This document shows positions 7,823-18,725 of a DNA stretch of 23,244 nucleotides, piece after piece. A program made the translations under genes and the position numbers. Source of the DNA: Buchnera aphidicola (Lipaphis pseudobrassicae) (GTDB taxonomy: Bacteria > Pseudomonadota > Gammaproteobacteria > Enterobacterales > Enterobacteriaceae); NCBI RefSeq assembly GCF_005081185.1, contig NZ_CP034870.1, forward strand, positions 29,035-52,278. Direction: 5' to 3'. The notes below the pieces were generated by a model. It ran no database searches. It saw only the letters and a program-made list of their open reading frames with translations, and had not been told where the DNA came from. Each line of letters opens with the position of its first letter. Positions within the stretch are counted from its first letter, which is position 1.

Positions 7823-10800
7823 TTATGTAAGAGTGGAATTTAATAATTCTGAAAGACTAGCGGATGCCTCTTCAACACTAATTGTAGAATTATTGATTGT
7901 AGAATTATTATGTTTTTTCTGACGTCGATTTAAGCGTTCTTTATGATATGCATATCCTGTACCTGCAGGAATTAAACGTCCAACGATTACATTTTCTTTT
8001 AGTCCTCGTAGTTCATCTTTTCTTCCTGCAACTGCAGATTCGGTTAAAACTCTTGTAGTTTCTTGAAACGACGCAGCTGATATGAAAGATTCTGTTGCAA
8101 GAGAGGCTTTAGTAATACCTAATAAATCTCTTGAAAAAGAAACTAATTTTTTATTTTTTTGATTTAGATTACGGTTTGAAATTTTTATACGAGAAAATTC
8201 TACTTGTTCACCATCTAAAAAATCAGAATCTCCTGATTTTACTATAGTGGCTTTACGGAGCATTTGTCTAATGATGACCTCGATATGTTTATCGTTAATT
8301 TTTACTCCTTGTAAACGATATACCTCTTGTACTTCATTTACAATATATCTAGTTACGGCTTGAATGCCTCTTAAGCGAAGAATATCATGTGGAGATTCTG
8401 GTCCATCGGATACAACATCTCCTCTTTCTACTCTTTCTCCTTCAAATACATTTAATTGTCTCCATTTTGGAATCATTTCTTCATAAGCATCTTTTCCATC
8501 TACTGGTGTAATAACTAATCTTCTTTTTCCTTTTGTTTCTTTTCCAAAAGATATAATACCACTAATTTCAGCTAAAATCGCTAGTTCTTTTGGTCGTCTA
8601 GCTTCGAATAAATCTGCCACTCTTGGAAGTCCACCAGTGATATCTTTAGTACCTCCTGATTCTTGAGGTACGCGCGCTAATGTATCACCTGAACTAATTT
8701 CTACTCCATCGTCTAGTTGAACAATAGCTTTTCCAGGTAAAAAATATTGTGCAGGCATATCTGTTCCTGAAATAAGAACATCTTTTCCATTACGATCAAT
8801 TATTTTTAATGCCGGTCTTAAATCTTTACCGATTGACATTCTTTCTGCGGTATCTAATATTACTATAGAAGATAATCCTGTTAATTCATCTGCTTGTCGT
8901 GTAATACTTTGACCGTCAATCATATCTATAAATCGAACTAAACCGTTAACTTCTGTAATGACTGGCATAGTATGTGGATCCCATTTTGCAACAGTTTCTC
9001 CAGATTTAACGTGTTCACCATCTCCTTTAGCCATAATTGCACCATAAGGTACTTTATAACTTTCTTTTGTTCTACCAAAATTATCAATTATATTAAGTTC
9101 TACATTTCTTGATGTAATTACTATTTTTCCTGTAGAATTAGTAACAAATTTTGCATTATTAAGATTAATAATCCCTTTATTTTTTATTTGTATACTAGAT
9201 TCTGCTGCTGCTCTTGAAGCTGCACCACCAATATGAAATGTTCTCATAGTAAGCTGTGTTCCAGGTTCACCTATAGATTGAGCGGCAATTACACCAATAG
9301 CTTCTCCTTTGTTAACTAGATTTCCTCTAGCTAAATCTCTACCATAACAATAAGAGCAAACACCAAAATCAGTATCACAATTTACTACTGATCTTACTTT
9401 TACATTATCTATAGAATTATTTTCTAAAAGATCACACCATTTTTCATTGAGCAATGTATTTCTTTGAATTAGTACCTTATTAGTATTTGGTATGACAACA
9501 TCTTCTGCAGTTACACGTCCTAAAACACGTTCTCTTAATGGTTCTTTTACATCTCCACCTTCTATTAGTGGAGTCATAAGAATACCTTCATGTGTTTGAC
9601 AGTCTTCTTGTGTTACAACTAAATCTTGAGCAACATCTACTAAACGACGTGTTAGATATCCAGAATTAGCAGTTTTTAAGGCTGTATCAGCTAATCCTTT
9701 ACGTGCTCCATGAGTAGAAATAAAATATTGTAATACATTTAAACCTTCTCTAAAGTTAGCTGTAATTGGAGTTTCAATAATAGAACCATCTGGTTTTGCC
9801 ATTAAACCTCTCATGCCAGCCAATTGTCGAATTTGTGCTGCAGAACCGCGAGCTCCAGAATCTGCCATCATAAATATACTATTAAAAGAGATTTGTTTTT
9901 GTTTTTCGCCTTTTTTATTTATTACAGATTCTGTAGATAAGTTTTCCATCATAGCTTTAGCTACTCTTTCATTGGCTGCAGCCCAAATATCAATAACTTT
10001 ATTATATCTTTCACCAGCTGTAACTAGACCAGACTGAAATTGTTCTTGTATTTCAGCAACTTCAATTTCTGCTTCATTAATAATATTTGCTTTTTTTTCT
10101 GGTATCACCATATCATCAATACCAACTGATGCTCCTGATCTTGCTGCATAAGCGAAACCAGTATACATAATTTGATCAGCGAAAAAAACAGTTGGTTTTA
10201 GTCCTAAAATACGATAGCAAGTATTGAGCATTTTAGAAATATCTTTTTTCCCTAATGTTTGATTTACTACGCTAAAAGGTAGTCCTTTAGGAACTATTGT
10301 CCATAATATTGCTCTTCCTATAGTAGTACGAACAATTTTTGTTGTTGGTATAAAATTGTTATCTTCATTTTTTTTATATTCTATTATGCGAACTCTAACT
10401 GAAGCATGTAGTTCAGCAATACCTAAAACATATACTTTTTCTGCTTCATTAGCTCCATTTAATAACATCCCTTCACCTTTTCCATTGATTTTCTCACGAG
10501 TCATATAATATAAACCTAATACAACGTCTTGAGAAGGTACAATGATTGGTTCTCCGTTAGCTGGAGATAAGATATTATTAGTTGACATCATTAAAGCTCT
10601 AGCTTCTAATTGAGATTCTAATGTTAATGGAACATGTACAGCCATTTGATCTCCATCAAAATCAGCGTTATAAGCAGCACATACTAATGGATGAAGTTGA
10701 ATTGCTTTACCTTCAATAAGAACAGGTTCAAATGCTTGTATACCTAATCTATGTAAAGTAGGTGCTCGATTTAATAGAACGGGATGTTCTCGAATTACTT

Positions 10801-12040
10801 CATCTAAAATATCCCATACTACGGATTCTTCTCTTTCTACCATTTTTTTTGCTGCTTTTATAGTAGTTGCTAAACCGCGAACTTCTAATTTACCATATAT
10901 AAATGGTTTAAAAAGTTCTAACGCCATTTTTTTAGGTAAACCACATTGATGTAAACGAAGATAAGGACCGACAGTAATTACTGAACGACCAGAATAATCT
11001 ACACGTTTTCCTAAAAGATTTTGTCGGAATCTTCCTTGTTTTCCTTTGATCATGTCGGCTAGTGATTTAAGAGGTCTTTTATTTGATCCTGTAATTGCTC
11101 TACCTCTTCTTCCATTATCTAACAAGGCGTCGACTGCTTCTTGTAACATTCTTTTTTCGTTTCTTACAATAATATCTGGAGCTGCTAAATCTAATAAACG
11201 TTTAAGACGATTGTTTCTATTAATTACTCGACGATACAAATCATTTAAATCAGATGTTGCAAATCTTCCTCCATCTAATGGCACTAATGGTCTAAGATCT
11301 GGAGGCAAAACTGGTAGTACAGTAAGAATCATCCATTCAGGTTTATTATGAGATTGAATAAAAGCTTCCAATAATTTAATTCTTTTTGTTAGCTTTTTTC
11401 TTTTTGTTTCAGAGTTAGTATCATTTAATTCAATTCTTAATATATTACATTCTTGTACTAAATTAATATCTTTCAATAAAAATTGAATAGCTTCTGCACC
11501 CATTGTTGCATGAAATTCATCTCCAAACTCTTCTAATGCATCTAAGTATTGTTCTTCAGTTAAAATTTGACGTTTTTCAAGATTAGTCATTCCTGCTTCT
11601 ACGACAACATAAGATTCAAAATATAATACTCTTTCAATATCTCTTAACGGCATATCTAATAATAAACCTATTCGTGATGGCAAAGATTTCAAAAACCAAA
11701 TATGTGCTGTTGGTGAAGATAATTCTATATGACCCATTCGTTCTCGTCTAACTTTGCTTTGTGTTACTTCAACTCCGCATTTTTCACAAATTACACCTCG
11801 ATGTTTTAATCTTTTATATTTTCCGCATAAACATTCATAATCTTTTACTGGACCAAAAATACGAGCACAGAACAATCCATCTCGTTCAGGTTTAAATGTA
11901 CGATAATTAATAGTTTCCGGTTTTTTAACTTCTCCAAATGACCAGGATCTGATCATATCTGGAGAAGCTAATGAAATTTTAATAGCATCAAAATCTTCAT
12001 TTTTAGTTTGGGATTTTAAAAATTTTAGTAAATCTTTCAC
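7823..12040 (-). CDS. rpoC: DNA-directed RNA polymerase subunit beta'
   Basis: This is the catalytic beta' subunit of RNA polymerase. It has 1405 residues; the E. coli protein has 1407. The N-terminal zinc ribbon has C70, C72, C85 and C88. The rudder/lid region contains [22 protein letters not shown], read here in pieces. The active-site Mg loop [12 protein letters not shown] carries D460, D462 and D464, numbered as in E. coli. The second zinc site includes [11 protein letters not shown]. The C-terminal Gly/Arg-rich blocks are conserved and the extreme C-terminus is acidic and Ser/Asn-rich. The start codon is GTG, as in E. coli, supported by a GGGAG Shine-Dalgarno with 7-base spacing that lies inside a small hairpin. 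It follows rpoB after 78 bases in the same transcript. No substitution was seen in the catalytic motif. Confidence 0.99.
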   Translation of the reverse strand: MKDLLKFLKSQTKNEDFDAIKISLASPDMIRSWSFGEVKKPETINYRTFKPERDGLFCARIFGPVKDYECLCGKYKRLKHRGVICEKCGVEVTQSKVRRERMGHIELSSPTAHIWFLKSLPSRIGLLLDMPLRDIERVLYFESYVVVEAGMTNLEKRQILTEEQYLDALEEFGDEFHATMGAEAIQFLLKDINLVQECNILRIELNDTNSETKRKKLTKRIKLLEAFIQSHNKPEWMILTVLPVLPPDLRPLVPLDGGRFATSDLNDLYRRVINRNNRLKRLLDLAAPDIIVRNEKRMLQEAVDALLDNGRRGRAITGSNKRPLKSLADMIKGKQGRFRQNLLGKRVDYSGRSVITVGPYLRLHQCGLPKKMALELFKPFIYGKLEVRGLATTIKAAKKMVEREESVVWDILDEVIREHPVLLNRAPTLHRLGIQAFEPVLIEGKAIQLHPLVCAAYNADFDGDQMAVHVPLTLESQLEARALMMSTNNILSPANGEPIIVPSQDVVLGLYYMTREKINGKGEGMLLNGANEAEKVYVLGIAELHASVRVRIIEYKKNEDNNFIPTTKIVRTTIGRAILWTIVPKGLPFSVVNQTLGKKDISKMLNTCYRILGLKPTVFFADQIMYTGFAYAARSGASVGIDDMVIPEKKANIINEAEIEVAEIQEQFQSGLVTAGERYNKVIDIWAAANERVAKAMMENLSTESVINKKGEKQKQISFNSIFMMADSGARGSAAQIRQLAGMRGLMAKPDGSIIETPITANFREGLNVLQYFISTHGARKGLADTALKTANSGYLTRRLVDVAQDLVVTQEDCQTHEGILMTPLIEGGDVKEPLRERVLGRVTAEDVVIPNTNKVLIQRNTLLNEKWCDLLENNSIDNVKVRSVVNCDTDFGVCSYCYGRDLARGNLVNKGEAIGVIAAQSIGEPGTQLTMRTFHIGGAASRAAAESSIQIKNKGIINLNNAKFVTNSTGKIVITSRNVELNIIDNFGRTKESYKVPYGAIMAKGDGEHVKSGETVAKWDPHTMPVITEVNGLVRFIDMIDGQSITRQADELTGLSSIVILDTAERMSIGKDLRPALKIIDRNGKDVLISGTDMPAQYFLPGKAIVQLDDGVEISSGDTLARVPQESGGTKDITGGLPRVADLFEARRPKELAILAEISGIISFGKETKGKRRLVITPVDGKDAYEEMIPKWRQLNVFEGERVERGDVVSDGPESPHDILRLRGIQAVTRYIVNEVQEVYRLQGVKINDKHIEVIIRQMLRKATIVKSGDSDFLDGEQVEFSRIKISNRNLNQKNKKLVSFSRDLLGITKASLATESFISAASFQETTRVLTESAVAGRKDELRGLKENVIVGRLIPAGTGYAYHKERLNRRQKKHNNSTINNSTISVEEASASLSELLNSTLT

Positions 12041-12047
12041 ACATTAG

Positions 12048-12059
12048 CTCCCGTCGGAG
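12048..12059 (-). promoter_or_regulatory. rpoC: GC-rich hairpin that contains the rpoC Shine-Dalgarno
   Basis: On the minus strand the sequence is CTCC-GACG-GGAG, a 4-bp all-strong stem with a 4-base loop. Its 3' arm is the rpoC ribosome-binding site, 7 bases before the GTG start. It is conspicuous in an AT-rich spacer. Occlusion of the ribosome-binding site is the simplest reading. I recall a similar sequence in E. coli but could not check it. Confidence 0.4.
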
Positions 12060-12118
12060 TAAATCTTTTTAAGGTGATAAATCTATAAATATTATTTATC
12101 ATTTTAAGAGTTTTTCAA

Positions 12119-15100
12119 TTATTCATTTTCTAATTCAATGTTAATGCCTAATGATCGAATTTCTTTCAGTAGTACATTAAAAGATTCTGGCATACCGGGC
12201 TCCATTTGATGATTTCCATCTACAATGTTTTTGTACATTTTAGTTCTTCCATTCACATCGTCAGATTTTACAGTTAGCATTTCTTGTAATGTATAAGATG
12301 CTCCATACGCTTCTAGTGCCCAAACTTCCATTTCGCCAAAGCGCTGTCCACCAAATTGAGCTTTTCCACCTAATGGTTGCTGAGTAACTAGACTATAAGA
12401 ACCAGTAGAACGAGCATGCATTTTATCATCTACTAAGTGATTTAGTTTCAACATATACATGTAACCAACTGTAACAGGTCGTTCAAATTTTTCCCCTGTT
12501 CTTCCATCAAAAAGTGTAATTTGTCCTGACGTAGGTAAGTCAGCAAACTTTAAAAGTTTTTTTATTTCGTTTTCTTGTGCACCATCGAAAACAGGAGTGG
12601 CAATAGGCATACCACCTTTTAAATTTTTTGCTAAGCATAAGATTTCTTTATTTGAAAACGTATTTAAATCAATTTTTTGACGTAAATTATCTCCAAGATC
12701 AAATGCTTGTTGTATAAATTTTCTTAAATTACATATTTTTTCTTGAGTTTTAAGCATATTATTAATTTTATCACCAATGCCTTTAGCTGCCATACCTAAA
12801 TGTGTTTCTAATATTTGTCCTATATTCATACGAGAAGGAACACCTAGTGGATTTAAAACAATATCTACTGGTATACCATTTTCGTCATAAGGCATGTCTT
12901 CAATAGGATTAATTTTTGAAATTACTCCTTTATTTCCATGTCTTCCGGCCATTTTATCACCAGGTTGAATTTGGCGCTTTACAGCTAAATATACCTTTAC
13001 AATTTTTAGAACACCTGGAGCAAGATCATCTCCTTGTGTTATTTTACGCCGTTTCATTTCGATTTTTTTGTTAAATTTTTCTTTTAATTCATTATGTTGT
13101 TTTTGAAGTTTTTCTATTTCTTTTTGCTTTTCTTTTTGTTTTATTTCAATTGAAAACCATTTTTCATAAGGAAGTTTATTAAGTTTTTCTACTTTAACAT
13201 CGAAAGATAAAAGAATTTTCTTAATATGAGTAAACAAGCTTAATTCAAATATTTTAAATTCTTCAGTAAGATCTTTTTTAACTTTTTTTAGTTGCATATC
13301 TTCAATTTCTATGGCTCTTTTGTCTTTTTTTACACCATCTCTAGTAAATATTTGCACATCTATAACAGTTCCGGATACTCCATTAGGAACTCGTAATGAA
13401 GAATCTTTTACATCTGATGCTTTTTCTCCAAAAATAGCACGTAATAACTTTTCTTCTGGAGTAAGTTGAGTTTCTCCTTTTGGTGTTACCTTACCTACTA
13501 ATATGTCACCTCCAGTCACTTCTGCTCCGATATAAACAATTCCTGATTCGTCTAATTTAGATAATGCTGCTTCTCCCACGTTAGGTATATCTGAACTAAT
13601 TTCCTCTGGTCCTAATTTTGTGTCTCTTGATATACATGATAATTCTTGTATATGTATTGTAGTAAAACGATCTTCTTGTACAACTCGTTCTGATACTAAA
13701 ATAGAATCTTCAAAGTTATATCCATTCCAAGGCATGAAGGCTACTCGCATATTTTGTCCTAATGCTAGTTCTCCTAGATCTGTAGAAGGACCATCTGCTA
13801 AGACATCTCCTTTTTTTATTATTTCATTTAAATTTACGCATGGTTCTTGATTAATACATGTATTTTGATTTGATCGAGTATATTTAGTTAAATTATAAAT
13901 GTCGATACCGGCTTCTTCTGAAAACATTTCTTCTTCATTAACCTTTACTACTATACGAGAAGCATCAACATATTGAATAAAACCGCTTCTTTTAGCAACT
14001 ACTGTCACTCCAGAGTCTACAGCAACTGCTCGTTCCATTCCGGTACCTACCAAAGGTTTATCTGTTTTAAGAGTAGGTACTGCTTGACGTTGCATATTTG
14101 CACCCATTAAAGCTCGATTTGCATCATCATGTTCGAGAAAAGGAATCAAAGATGCACCAACAGATACAATTTGTTGAGTAGAAACATCCATATAATTGAC
14201 TTGATTGCGATTAAATAAACTAGATTCTCCTTTATTTCTACAAGTTACTAAATCATCAGTAAAAAAACCATTTTTATCTATATTGGTATTTGCTTGTGCA
14301 ATAATATAATTACCTTCTTCTATAGCAGATAAATAATTAATTTCTTCAGTAACTAAACCATTTCTTACCTTTCGATAAGGTGTTTCTAAAAATCCATACA
14401 TATTTGTTCGCGCATATACAGATAAAGAATTAATTAATCCAATATTAGGACCTTCTGGAGTTTCTATAGGACAAACACGACCATAATGAGTAGGATGTAC
14501 ATCTCGAACTTCAAATCCTGCTCTTTCTCTAGTTAAGCCCCCTAGTCCTAATGCTGAAATTCTTCTTTTATGTGTAATTTCTGATAAAGGATTATTTTGA
14601 TCCATAAATTGAGATAATTGACTGGAACCAAAAAATTCTTTTACAGCTGCAGATATTGGTTTAGCATTAATCATATCTTGTGGCATAATAGTATCTAAAT
14701 CTCCAATAGATAATCTTTCTTTAACAGTTCTTTCTACTCTTACTAAACCAATTCTAAATTGATTCTCTGCCATTTCACCAACTGATCTAATACGTCTATT
14801 TCCTAAGTGATCGATATCATCTATTTCACCTTTACCATTTCTTATATCAATTATCTTTTTTATAACATCAATGATGTCTTTTTTATTTAATGTTCCTGAT
14901 CCTTCAATTTCTTTTCGAAGAAGAGATCTATTAAATTTCATTCTTCCGACAGAGGAAAGATCATATCTATCTTCAGAAAAAAATAAATTTTCGAACAGAT
15001 TTTCTGTTGCTTCTTTCGTAGGGGGTTCACCAGGTCTCATAACTCGATAAATTTCTATTAGTGCACTTGTACGATCATTAGATGAGTCTATTCGAAGGGT

Positions 15101-16147
15101 TTCAGATATGTATGGTCCATGATCTAAATCATTAGTAAATAGTGTTTCAATAACGTTAAAACCTGATGTTTTTAGTTTTTCTAATATTTCTAAAGATAGT
15201 TCTGTATTGGCAAAAATAATAGTTTCACCTGTTTTTTTATCTGAATAATTTTTAGATACAATTCTACCTAGAATATATTCAATTGGAACTTTGATAGAAT
15301 TAACTTTTTGATTTTTTAGTTCTTGAATATGTCTAGCAGTAATACGACGACCTTTTTCAACATATATTTTTCCTTCTTTTTCAATATTAAATGATGCAGT
15401 TTCACCTCGTAATCTTTCTGGTATTAATGTTAATTCAATATTATTTTTTTCTATTTTAAAAATATTTTTTTCAAAAAATAGATCTAATATTTCTTCTGTA
15501 TTATAATTAAGAGCTCGTAAAATAACCGTTACTGGTAATTTTCGACGTCTATCAATTCTAACAAATAAATTGTCTTTTGGATCGAATTCGAAATCTAACC
15601 AAGATCCACGATAAGGAATGATACGCGCATTATAAAGTACTTTTCCTGAAGAGTGAGTTTTACCTTTATCACTATCAAAAAAAACTCCAGGACTACGGTG
15701 TAATTGAGATACAACTACTCTTTCTGTACCATTAATTATAAATGTTCCATTATTAGTCATTAATGGAATTTCTCCCATATATACTTCTTGTTCTTTGATA
15801 TCTTTAACAGTAGCTTCTAATATATCTCGTTCATAAATAACAAGACGTAATCTCACTCTTAATGCTGCTGAATAAGTTGCACCTCTTATTTGACATTCTT
15901 TTACATCAAAAATTGTTTCTCCTAAACGATAACTAACATATTGAAGTTCAGCGTTTCCATTATAGCTACGAATTGGAAATATAGAACGAAATGCTGCCTC
16001 TAATCCTTGTTGACCTTCTATATCTGGTTTGATAAATTTCTGAAAAGAATCTAATTGAATAGAAAGAAGATAAGGTATATCCAAAACTTGTGGACGTTTA
16101 CCAAAATCTTTGCGAATACGTTTTTTTTCGGTATAAGAGTAAACCAT
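12119..16147 (-). CDS. rpoB: DNA-directed RNA polymerase subunit beta
   Basis: This is the beta subunit of RNA polymerase, 1342 residues, identical in length to E. coli and collinear through the rifampicin region: D516, H526, R529 and S531 keep their E. coli numbers in [18 protein letters not shown]. Other landmarks are the N-terminal [15 protein letters not shown], the [16 protein letters not shown] block, the catalytic-cleft [14 protein letters not shown] lysines, and the C-terminal [20 protein letters not shown] clamp anchor. The most divergent stretch is about residues 940-1040, a lysine-rich insertion that is also variable elsewhere. One odd residue is Leu at 535, where E. coli has Pro (GLGG for GPGG). 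The start ATG has AGGAA upstream. It is preceded by rplL with two hairpins in the 200-base spacer and followed by rpoC. Confidence 0.99.
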   Translation of the reverse strand: MVYSYTEKKRIRKDFGKRPQVLDIPYLLSIQLDSFQKFIKPDIEGQQGLEAAFRSIFPIRSYNGNAELQYVSYRLGETIFDVKECQIRGATYSAALRVRLRLVIYERDILEATVKDIKEQEVYMGEIPLMTNNGTFIINGTERVVVSQLHRSPGVFFDSDKGKTHSSGKVLYNARIIPYRGSWLDFEFDPKDNLFVRIDRRRKLPVTVILRALNYNTEEILDLFFEKNIFKIEKNNIELTLIPERLRGETASFNIEKEGKIYVEKGRRITARHIQELKNQKVNSIKVPIEYILGRIVSKNYSDKKTGETIIFANTELSLEILEKLKTSGFNVIETLFTNDLDHGPYISETLRIDSSNDRTSALIEIYRVMRPGEPPTKEATENLFENLFFSEDRYDLSSVGRMKFNRSLLRKEIEGSGTLNKKDIIDVIKKIIDIRNGKGEIDDIDHLGNRRIRSVGEMAENQFRIGLVRVERTVKERLSIGDLDTIMPQDMINAKPISAAVKEFFGSSQLSQFMDQNNPLSEITHKRRISALGLGGLTRERAGFEVRDVHPTHYGRVCPIETPEGPNIGLINSLSVYARTNMYGFLETPYRKVRNGLVTEEINYLSAIEEGNYIIAQANTNIDKNGFFTDDLVTCRNKGESSLFNRNQVNYMDVSTQQIVSVGASLIPFLEHDDANRALMGANMQRQAVPTLKTDKPLVGTGMERAVAVDSGVTVVAKRSGFIQYVDASRIVVKVNEEEMFSEEAGIDIYNLTKYTRSNQNTCINQEPCVNLNEIIKKGDVLADGPSTDLGELALGQNMRVAFMPWNGYNFEDSILVSERVVQEDRFTTIHIQELSCISRDTKLGPEEISSDIPNVGEAALSKLDESGIVYIGAEVTGGDILVGKVTPKGETQLTPEEKLLRAIFGEKASDVKDSSLRVPNGVSGTVIDVQIFTRDGVKKDKRAIEIEDMQLKKVKKDLTEEFKIFELSLFTHIKKILLSFDVKVEKLNKLPYEKWFSIEIKQKEKQKEIEKLQKQHNELKEKFNKKIEMKRRKITQGDDLAPGVLKIVKVYLAVKRQIQPGDKMAGRHGNKGVISKINPIEDMPYDENGIPVDIVLNPLGVPSRMNIGQILETHLGMAAKGIGDKINNMLKTQEKICNLRKFIQQAFDLGDNLRQKIDLNTFSNKEILCLAKNLKGGMPIATPVFDGAQENEIKKLLKFADLPTSGQITLFDGRTGEKFERPVTVGYMYMLKLNHLVDDKMHARSTGSYSLVTQQPLGGKAQFGGQRFGEMEVWALEAYGASYTLQEMLTVKSDDVNGRTKMYKNIVDGNHQMEPGMPESFNVLLKEIRSLGINIELENE

Positions 16148-16167
16148 AGAGTTCCTAATCTCGTTGA

Positions 16168-16202
16168 CAGATAAGTTAAAAATAAAGTTTAACTTTTATC
16201 TG
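16168..16202 (-). promoter_or_regulatory. Stem-loop just upstream of rpoB, candidate RNase III processing hairpin
   Basis: CAGATAA plus GTTAAA (16168-16180) pairs with TTTAAC plus TTATCTG (16188-16202). The stem has 13 bp with a 2-base bulge and a 7-base loop. It lies about 20 bases before the rpoB start in the rplL-rpoB spacer. In E. coli this spacer carries an RNase III cleavage hairpin, so the position and form fit. Function here is inferred. Confidence 0.45.
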
Positions 16203-16285
16203 AAGGAAGAGAAAAAAATTTTAATTTTTTTAGAGAATTTTTTAAATCATGCGTTTAGAAAAAAATTGAATGTTTTAATCAAAAA

Positions 16286-16310
16286 GGCTGGTGAGTTAAA
16301 ATCACCAGCC
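16286..16310 (-). terminator. rplL-rpoB attenuator hairpin
   Basis: GGCTGGTGA and TCACCAGCC form a perfect 9-bp stem with a 7-base loop. On the transcribed minus strand it is followed directly by TTTTTG, the form of an intrinsic terminator. It lies 37 bases after the rplL stop and about 140 bases before rpoB. E. coli has a partial terminator at this place that lowers polymerase-subunit output relative to L7/L12. The plus-strand flank (GTTTTT) also carries a T run, so the structure is nearly symmetrical. Confidence 0.8.
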
Positions 16311-16347
16311 GTTTTTAAAAGTTAATTAAATTATAAAATGTAATTTT

Positions 16348-16716
16348 TTATTTAATTTCGATTTCGGCACCAACATCTTCTAATGTTTTTTTAAGTGATT
16401 CTGCATCTTCTTTGCTAATGTTTTCTTTTAAAACTGTTGGAGCTGATTCTACTAGATCTTTTGCTTCTTTTAGACCAAGACCGGTAGCACTACGAACAGT
16501 TTTAATAACCGATACTTTATTAGGTCCAATTGCTTTTAAAAAAATGTCAAATTCTGTTTTTTCTTCACGTGTTTCTTTTTCTTGATTATTGTTAGAACCC
16601 ATAGACATATTTGCTGAAACGCCAAATTTTTCTTCCATTGCCGATATAAGCTCTACAACATTCATTACTGACATTTCTGATACAGCTTGTAAGATTTGTT
16701 CTTTAGTAATAGACAT
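16348..16716 (-). CDS. rplL: 50S ribosomal protein L7/L12
   Basis: L7/L12 is the multi-copy stalk protein that recruits and activates translational GTPases on the 50S subunit. It has 122 residues; E. coli has 121. The N-terminal dimerisation domain (about 1-33, [29 protein letters not shown]) binds L10. The C-terminal factor-binding domain keeps [22 protein letters not shown] and GAEIEIK. The hinge between them, about residues 34-53, is unusual: the Ala-rich E. coli linker is replaced by a polar one ([14 protein letters not shown]). It sits 66 bases after rplJ and is followed by the attenuator before rpoB. The ATG start has an AGGAAT ribosome-binding site. Identity is certain. Confidence 0.98.
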   Translation of the reverse strand: MSITKEQILQAVSEMSVMNVVELISAMEEKFGVSANMSMGSNNNQEKETREEKTEFDIFLKAIGPNKVSVIKTVRSATGLGLKEAKDLVESAPTVLKENISKEDAESLKKTLEDVGAEIEIK

Positions 16717-16782
16717 GACAATAATTCCTAATAAGAATTAGAATTATTTTTAATGTTATTAAAACATTAAAATTAATAATCT

Positions 16783-17280
16783 TTAAGAAGTTTCTTTTTT
16801 CTCTTTTATAGCAGATAATGTATAAATAAGTTTTCCGGCAACTGACATTTTTAATATAAATAAAAGTTTCATAATTGCTTCTTTATAGGTAGGCATGTCT
16901 GCTAGTTTAGTAATTTCTGTAATAGATAGTAATTTACCTTCAAATGCTGCTCCTGTAATTTTAAATTGTGCATTTTTTTTTGAAAAATCTTTAAATAGTC
17001 TAGCTCCACTTCCTGGATGCTCCATAGAATAAGCGATAAAAGTTGAGCCTTTTATTTTTTTTTTTAAACATTCAAAAATGGTGTTTTTAATTCCTAAAGA
17101 TAATAGAGTATTTTGAATAATACTCATTCTTACTCCCATTGCACGTCCAGATTTTCTTAGTTCGTTTATTTCGTTTACAGAAACGCCCTGAGAATCTGCA
17201 ATAACAGCTGATAATGCTACTTTAGATATTTCATTGATTTTAGAAACTATTGTTTTCTTTTTATCAAGATTTAACGGCAT
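16783..17280 (-). CDS. rplJ: 50S ribosomal protein L10
   Basis: L10 anchors L7/L12 dimers to 23S rRNA at the stalk base, and in E. coli it represses its own operon by binding the mRNA leader. It has 165 residues, as in E. coli. The N-terminal RNA-binding domain contains ALSAVIADSQGVSVNEINELRKSGR and the ECLKKKIKGSTFIAYSMEHPGSGARLF core. A C-terminal helical region binds L7/L12 dimers. The codons for LKKKIK form an A11 run at 17055-17065, a likely slippage site in an essential gene. The ATG start aligns with E. coli, but the nearest AGGA is 13 bases upstream, so initiation may be weak or structured. A 270-base leader region precedes it. Confidence 0.97.
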   Translation of the reverse strand: MPLNLDKKKTIVSKINEISKVALSAVIADSQGVSVNEINELRKSGRAMGVRMSIIQNTLLSLGIKNTIFECLKKKIKGSTFIAYSMEHPGSGARLFKDFSKKNAQFKITGAAFEGKLLSITEITKLADMPTYKEAIMKLLFILKMSVAGKLIYTLSAIKEKKETS

Positions 17281-17499
17281 TTTTATTCAATTATCCTTAT
17301 TTTATTAGATAAAAGTAATTTTTAATGAATTTTATAATAAAAAAATCAAAAAAAGTGATAATTTTACTAAAAACATTCATGATAATATCATGATTTTTTA
17401 CAACATAGTTTTTTATGATTACTATAATTCAGTATTGAAAAATAGATTATATCTTAAGATATATATGATAAATAATAACTTATATTTTTTATAAAAAAT
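17281..17499 (-). promoter_or_regulatory. Candidate L10 leader (5' untranslated region of rplJL-rpoBC)
   Basis: About 220 bases lie between the predicted start point and rplJ. In E. coli the matching leader is bound by L10-L12 to repress translation. The clearest element seen is a 7-bp hairpin, TCATGAT-AAT-ATCATGA at 17377-17393. A T-rich track surrounds it. I could not identify the kink-turn of the L10 binding site by eye, so the call rests mainly on position. Confidence 0.35.
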
Positions 17500-17505
17500 G
17501 CGCTT

Positions 17506-17534
17506 ATTATAGATAATTTTTTTTCTAGCGTAAA
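17506..17534 (-). promoter_or_regulatory. Candidate P(L10) promoter for rplJ-rplL-rpoB-rpoC
   Basis: On the minus strand a -35 TTTACG (17529-17534) is separated by exactly 17 bases from a perfect -10 TATAAT (17506-17511). It is followed by AAGCGC, a G+C-rich discriminator of the kind found at stringently controlled ribosomal promoters. It lies right after the rplA stop, where E. coli has P(L10). Confidence 0.55.
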
Positions 17535-17550
17535 GATGAAAATGATTTAG

Positions 17551-18249
17551 TTATATAGATATACTAGATGGGTCAACTGTTAATCCTATTCCCATAGTAG
17601 TTGACAAAACTATCTTTTTTATATATGTTCCTTTAGATTGAGGAGGTTTTGCCTTTTTTATCGATTCTAAAAATACATTAAAATTTTCTCTTATATGATG
17701 TTCTGAAAAATTTATTCGACCAATTGTAGCATGAATTATTCCATTTTTATCATTACGATATCGAACCTGTCCTGTTTTAGCATTTTTTACCGCTTCGTAT
17801 ATGTTTGTTGTTACTGTTCCTAATTTTGGATTAGGCATGAGACCTCTTGGTCCTAATATTTGCCCTAATTGTGTTACTATTTTCATTGCATCTGGTGAAG
17901 CAATGACACAGTTTATATTGTTAATACCTTCTTTTTTTATTTTTTCAACTAGATCCTCCATTCCTATTAATTCTGCACCGGCTTTTTCAGCCATTTTAAC
18001 ATTTTCACTATGAGTAAATACTGCTACTTTAACAGAACGTCCTATTCCATTTGGCAAGACTGTTGAACCTCGAATATTTTGATCAGATTTTTTTGAATTA
18101 ATTCCTAAATTAATTGCGATGTCGATACTTTCATTAAATTTCACTTTTGATGATTTTTTTAACAAAGCGATCAGTTCTTCAATAGGGTATATTTTTTTTA
18201 TATTAATATATTTTTTTATGTTTTTTATTCTTTTAGTAATTTTTCCCAT
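17551..18249 (-). CDS. rplA: 50S ribosomal protein L1
   Basis: L1 binds 23S rRNA at the mobile E-site stalk and helps release deacylated tRNA. In E. coli it is also the translational repressor of the rplKA mRNA. It has 232 residues; E. coli has 234. Conserved blocks are [25 protein letters not shown] and GRSVKVAVF in the first domain, [28 protein letters not shown] in the second, and the closing [17 protein letters not shown] and KGTYIKKI strands. The ATG start has GAGGAA about 6 bases upstream, lying within the last codons of rplK. Only 2 bases separate it from the rplK stop, so the pair is translationally coupled. Confidence 0.98.
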   Translation of the reverse strand: MGKITKRIKNIKKYINIKKIYPIEELIALLKKSSKVKFNESIDIAINLGINSKKSDQNIRGSTVLPNGIGRSVKVAVFTHSENVKMAEKAGAELIGMEDLVEKIKKEGINNINCVIASPDAMKIVTQLGQILGPRGLMPNPKLGTVTTNIYEAVKNAKTGQVRYRNDKNGIIHATIGRINFSEHHIRENFNVFLESIKKAKPPQSKGTYIKKIVLSTTMGIGLTVDPSSISI

Positions 18250-18251
18250 TT

Positions 18252-18680
18252 TTATTCCTCAATGGTTAAACCCATAGATTTAGCAGTTCCTTCAATAGAA
18301 CGCATCATATTTTCAATATTTGAACCAGTCATATCATTATTTTTAATGGTTGCTATTTCTCTTATTTGTGAACGGTGTATTTTTCCAACGTTTTCTGATT
18401 TTGGCTTACTTGATCCTGATTTAATACCTGATAATTTTTTTAATAAAACAGATGCTGGAGGTGTTTTTGTGATAAATGTAAACGAACGATCGGAATAAAC
18501 TGTAATTATTACTGGTATAGGAAGACCTTTTTCTATATTTTCTGTTTTTTTATTAAAAGATTTGCAAAATTCCATAATATTCACACCTTTTTGACCTAAT
18601 GCTGGTCCAATTGGTGGGCTAGGATTAGCCATTCCTGCTGATACTTGAAGTTTAATATAAGATTGTATTTTTTTAGCCAT
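18252..18680 (-). CDS. rplK: 50S ribosomal protein L11
   Basis: L11 binds the GTPase-associated centre of 23S rRNA with L10 and is needed for RelA activation in enterobacteria. It has 142 residues, exactly the E. coli length. The N-terminal domain has the proline-rich [19 protein letters not shown] segment (residues about 20-38). The C-terminal rRNA-binding domain has [10 protein letters not shown], then [12 protein letters not shown] and the signature [12 protein letters not shown] at the end. It starts 45 bases after nusG. E. coli has a promoter (P L11) in a longer gap here. The short spacer has TATATT-like bases but no -35, so it may be read from secE or from inside nusG. Confidence 0.98.
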   Translation of the reverse strand: MAKKIQSYIKLQVSAGMANPSPPIGPALGQKGVNIMEFCKSFNKKTENIEKGLPIPVIITVYSDRSFTFITKTPPASVLLKKLSGIKSGSSKPKSENVGKIHRSQIREIATIKNNDMTGSNIENMMRSIEGTAKSMGLTIEE

Positions 18681-18725
18681 TTTTTTATTCTCAATATAAA
18701 AAATATTATTTTATTTAATATAAAT

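Noticed and set aside
9813..11351. Plus-strand open frames opposite rpoC (9813-10037, 11046-11351)
   Set aside because: Both lie fully antisense to highly conserved beta' sequence and have no homology or initiation signals; shadows.
13620..13850. Plus-strand open frame opposite rpoB
   Set aside because: Antisense to conserved beta-subunit codons; no independent support.
17801..18498. Plus-strand open frames opposite rplA and rplK
   Set aside because: Reverse-strand shadows of conserved ribosomal protein genes.
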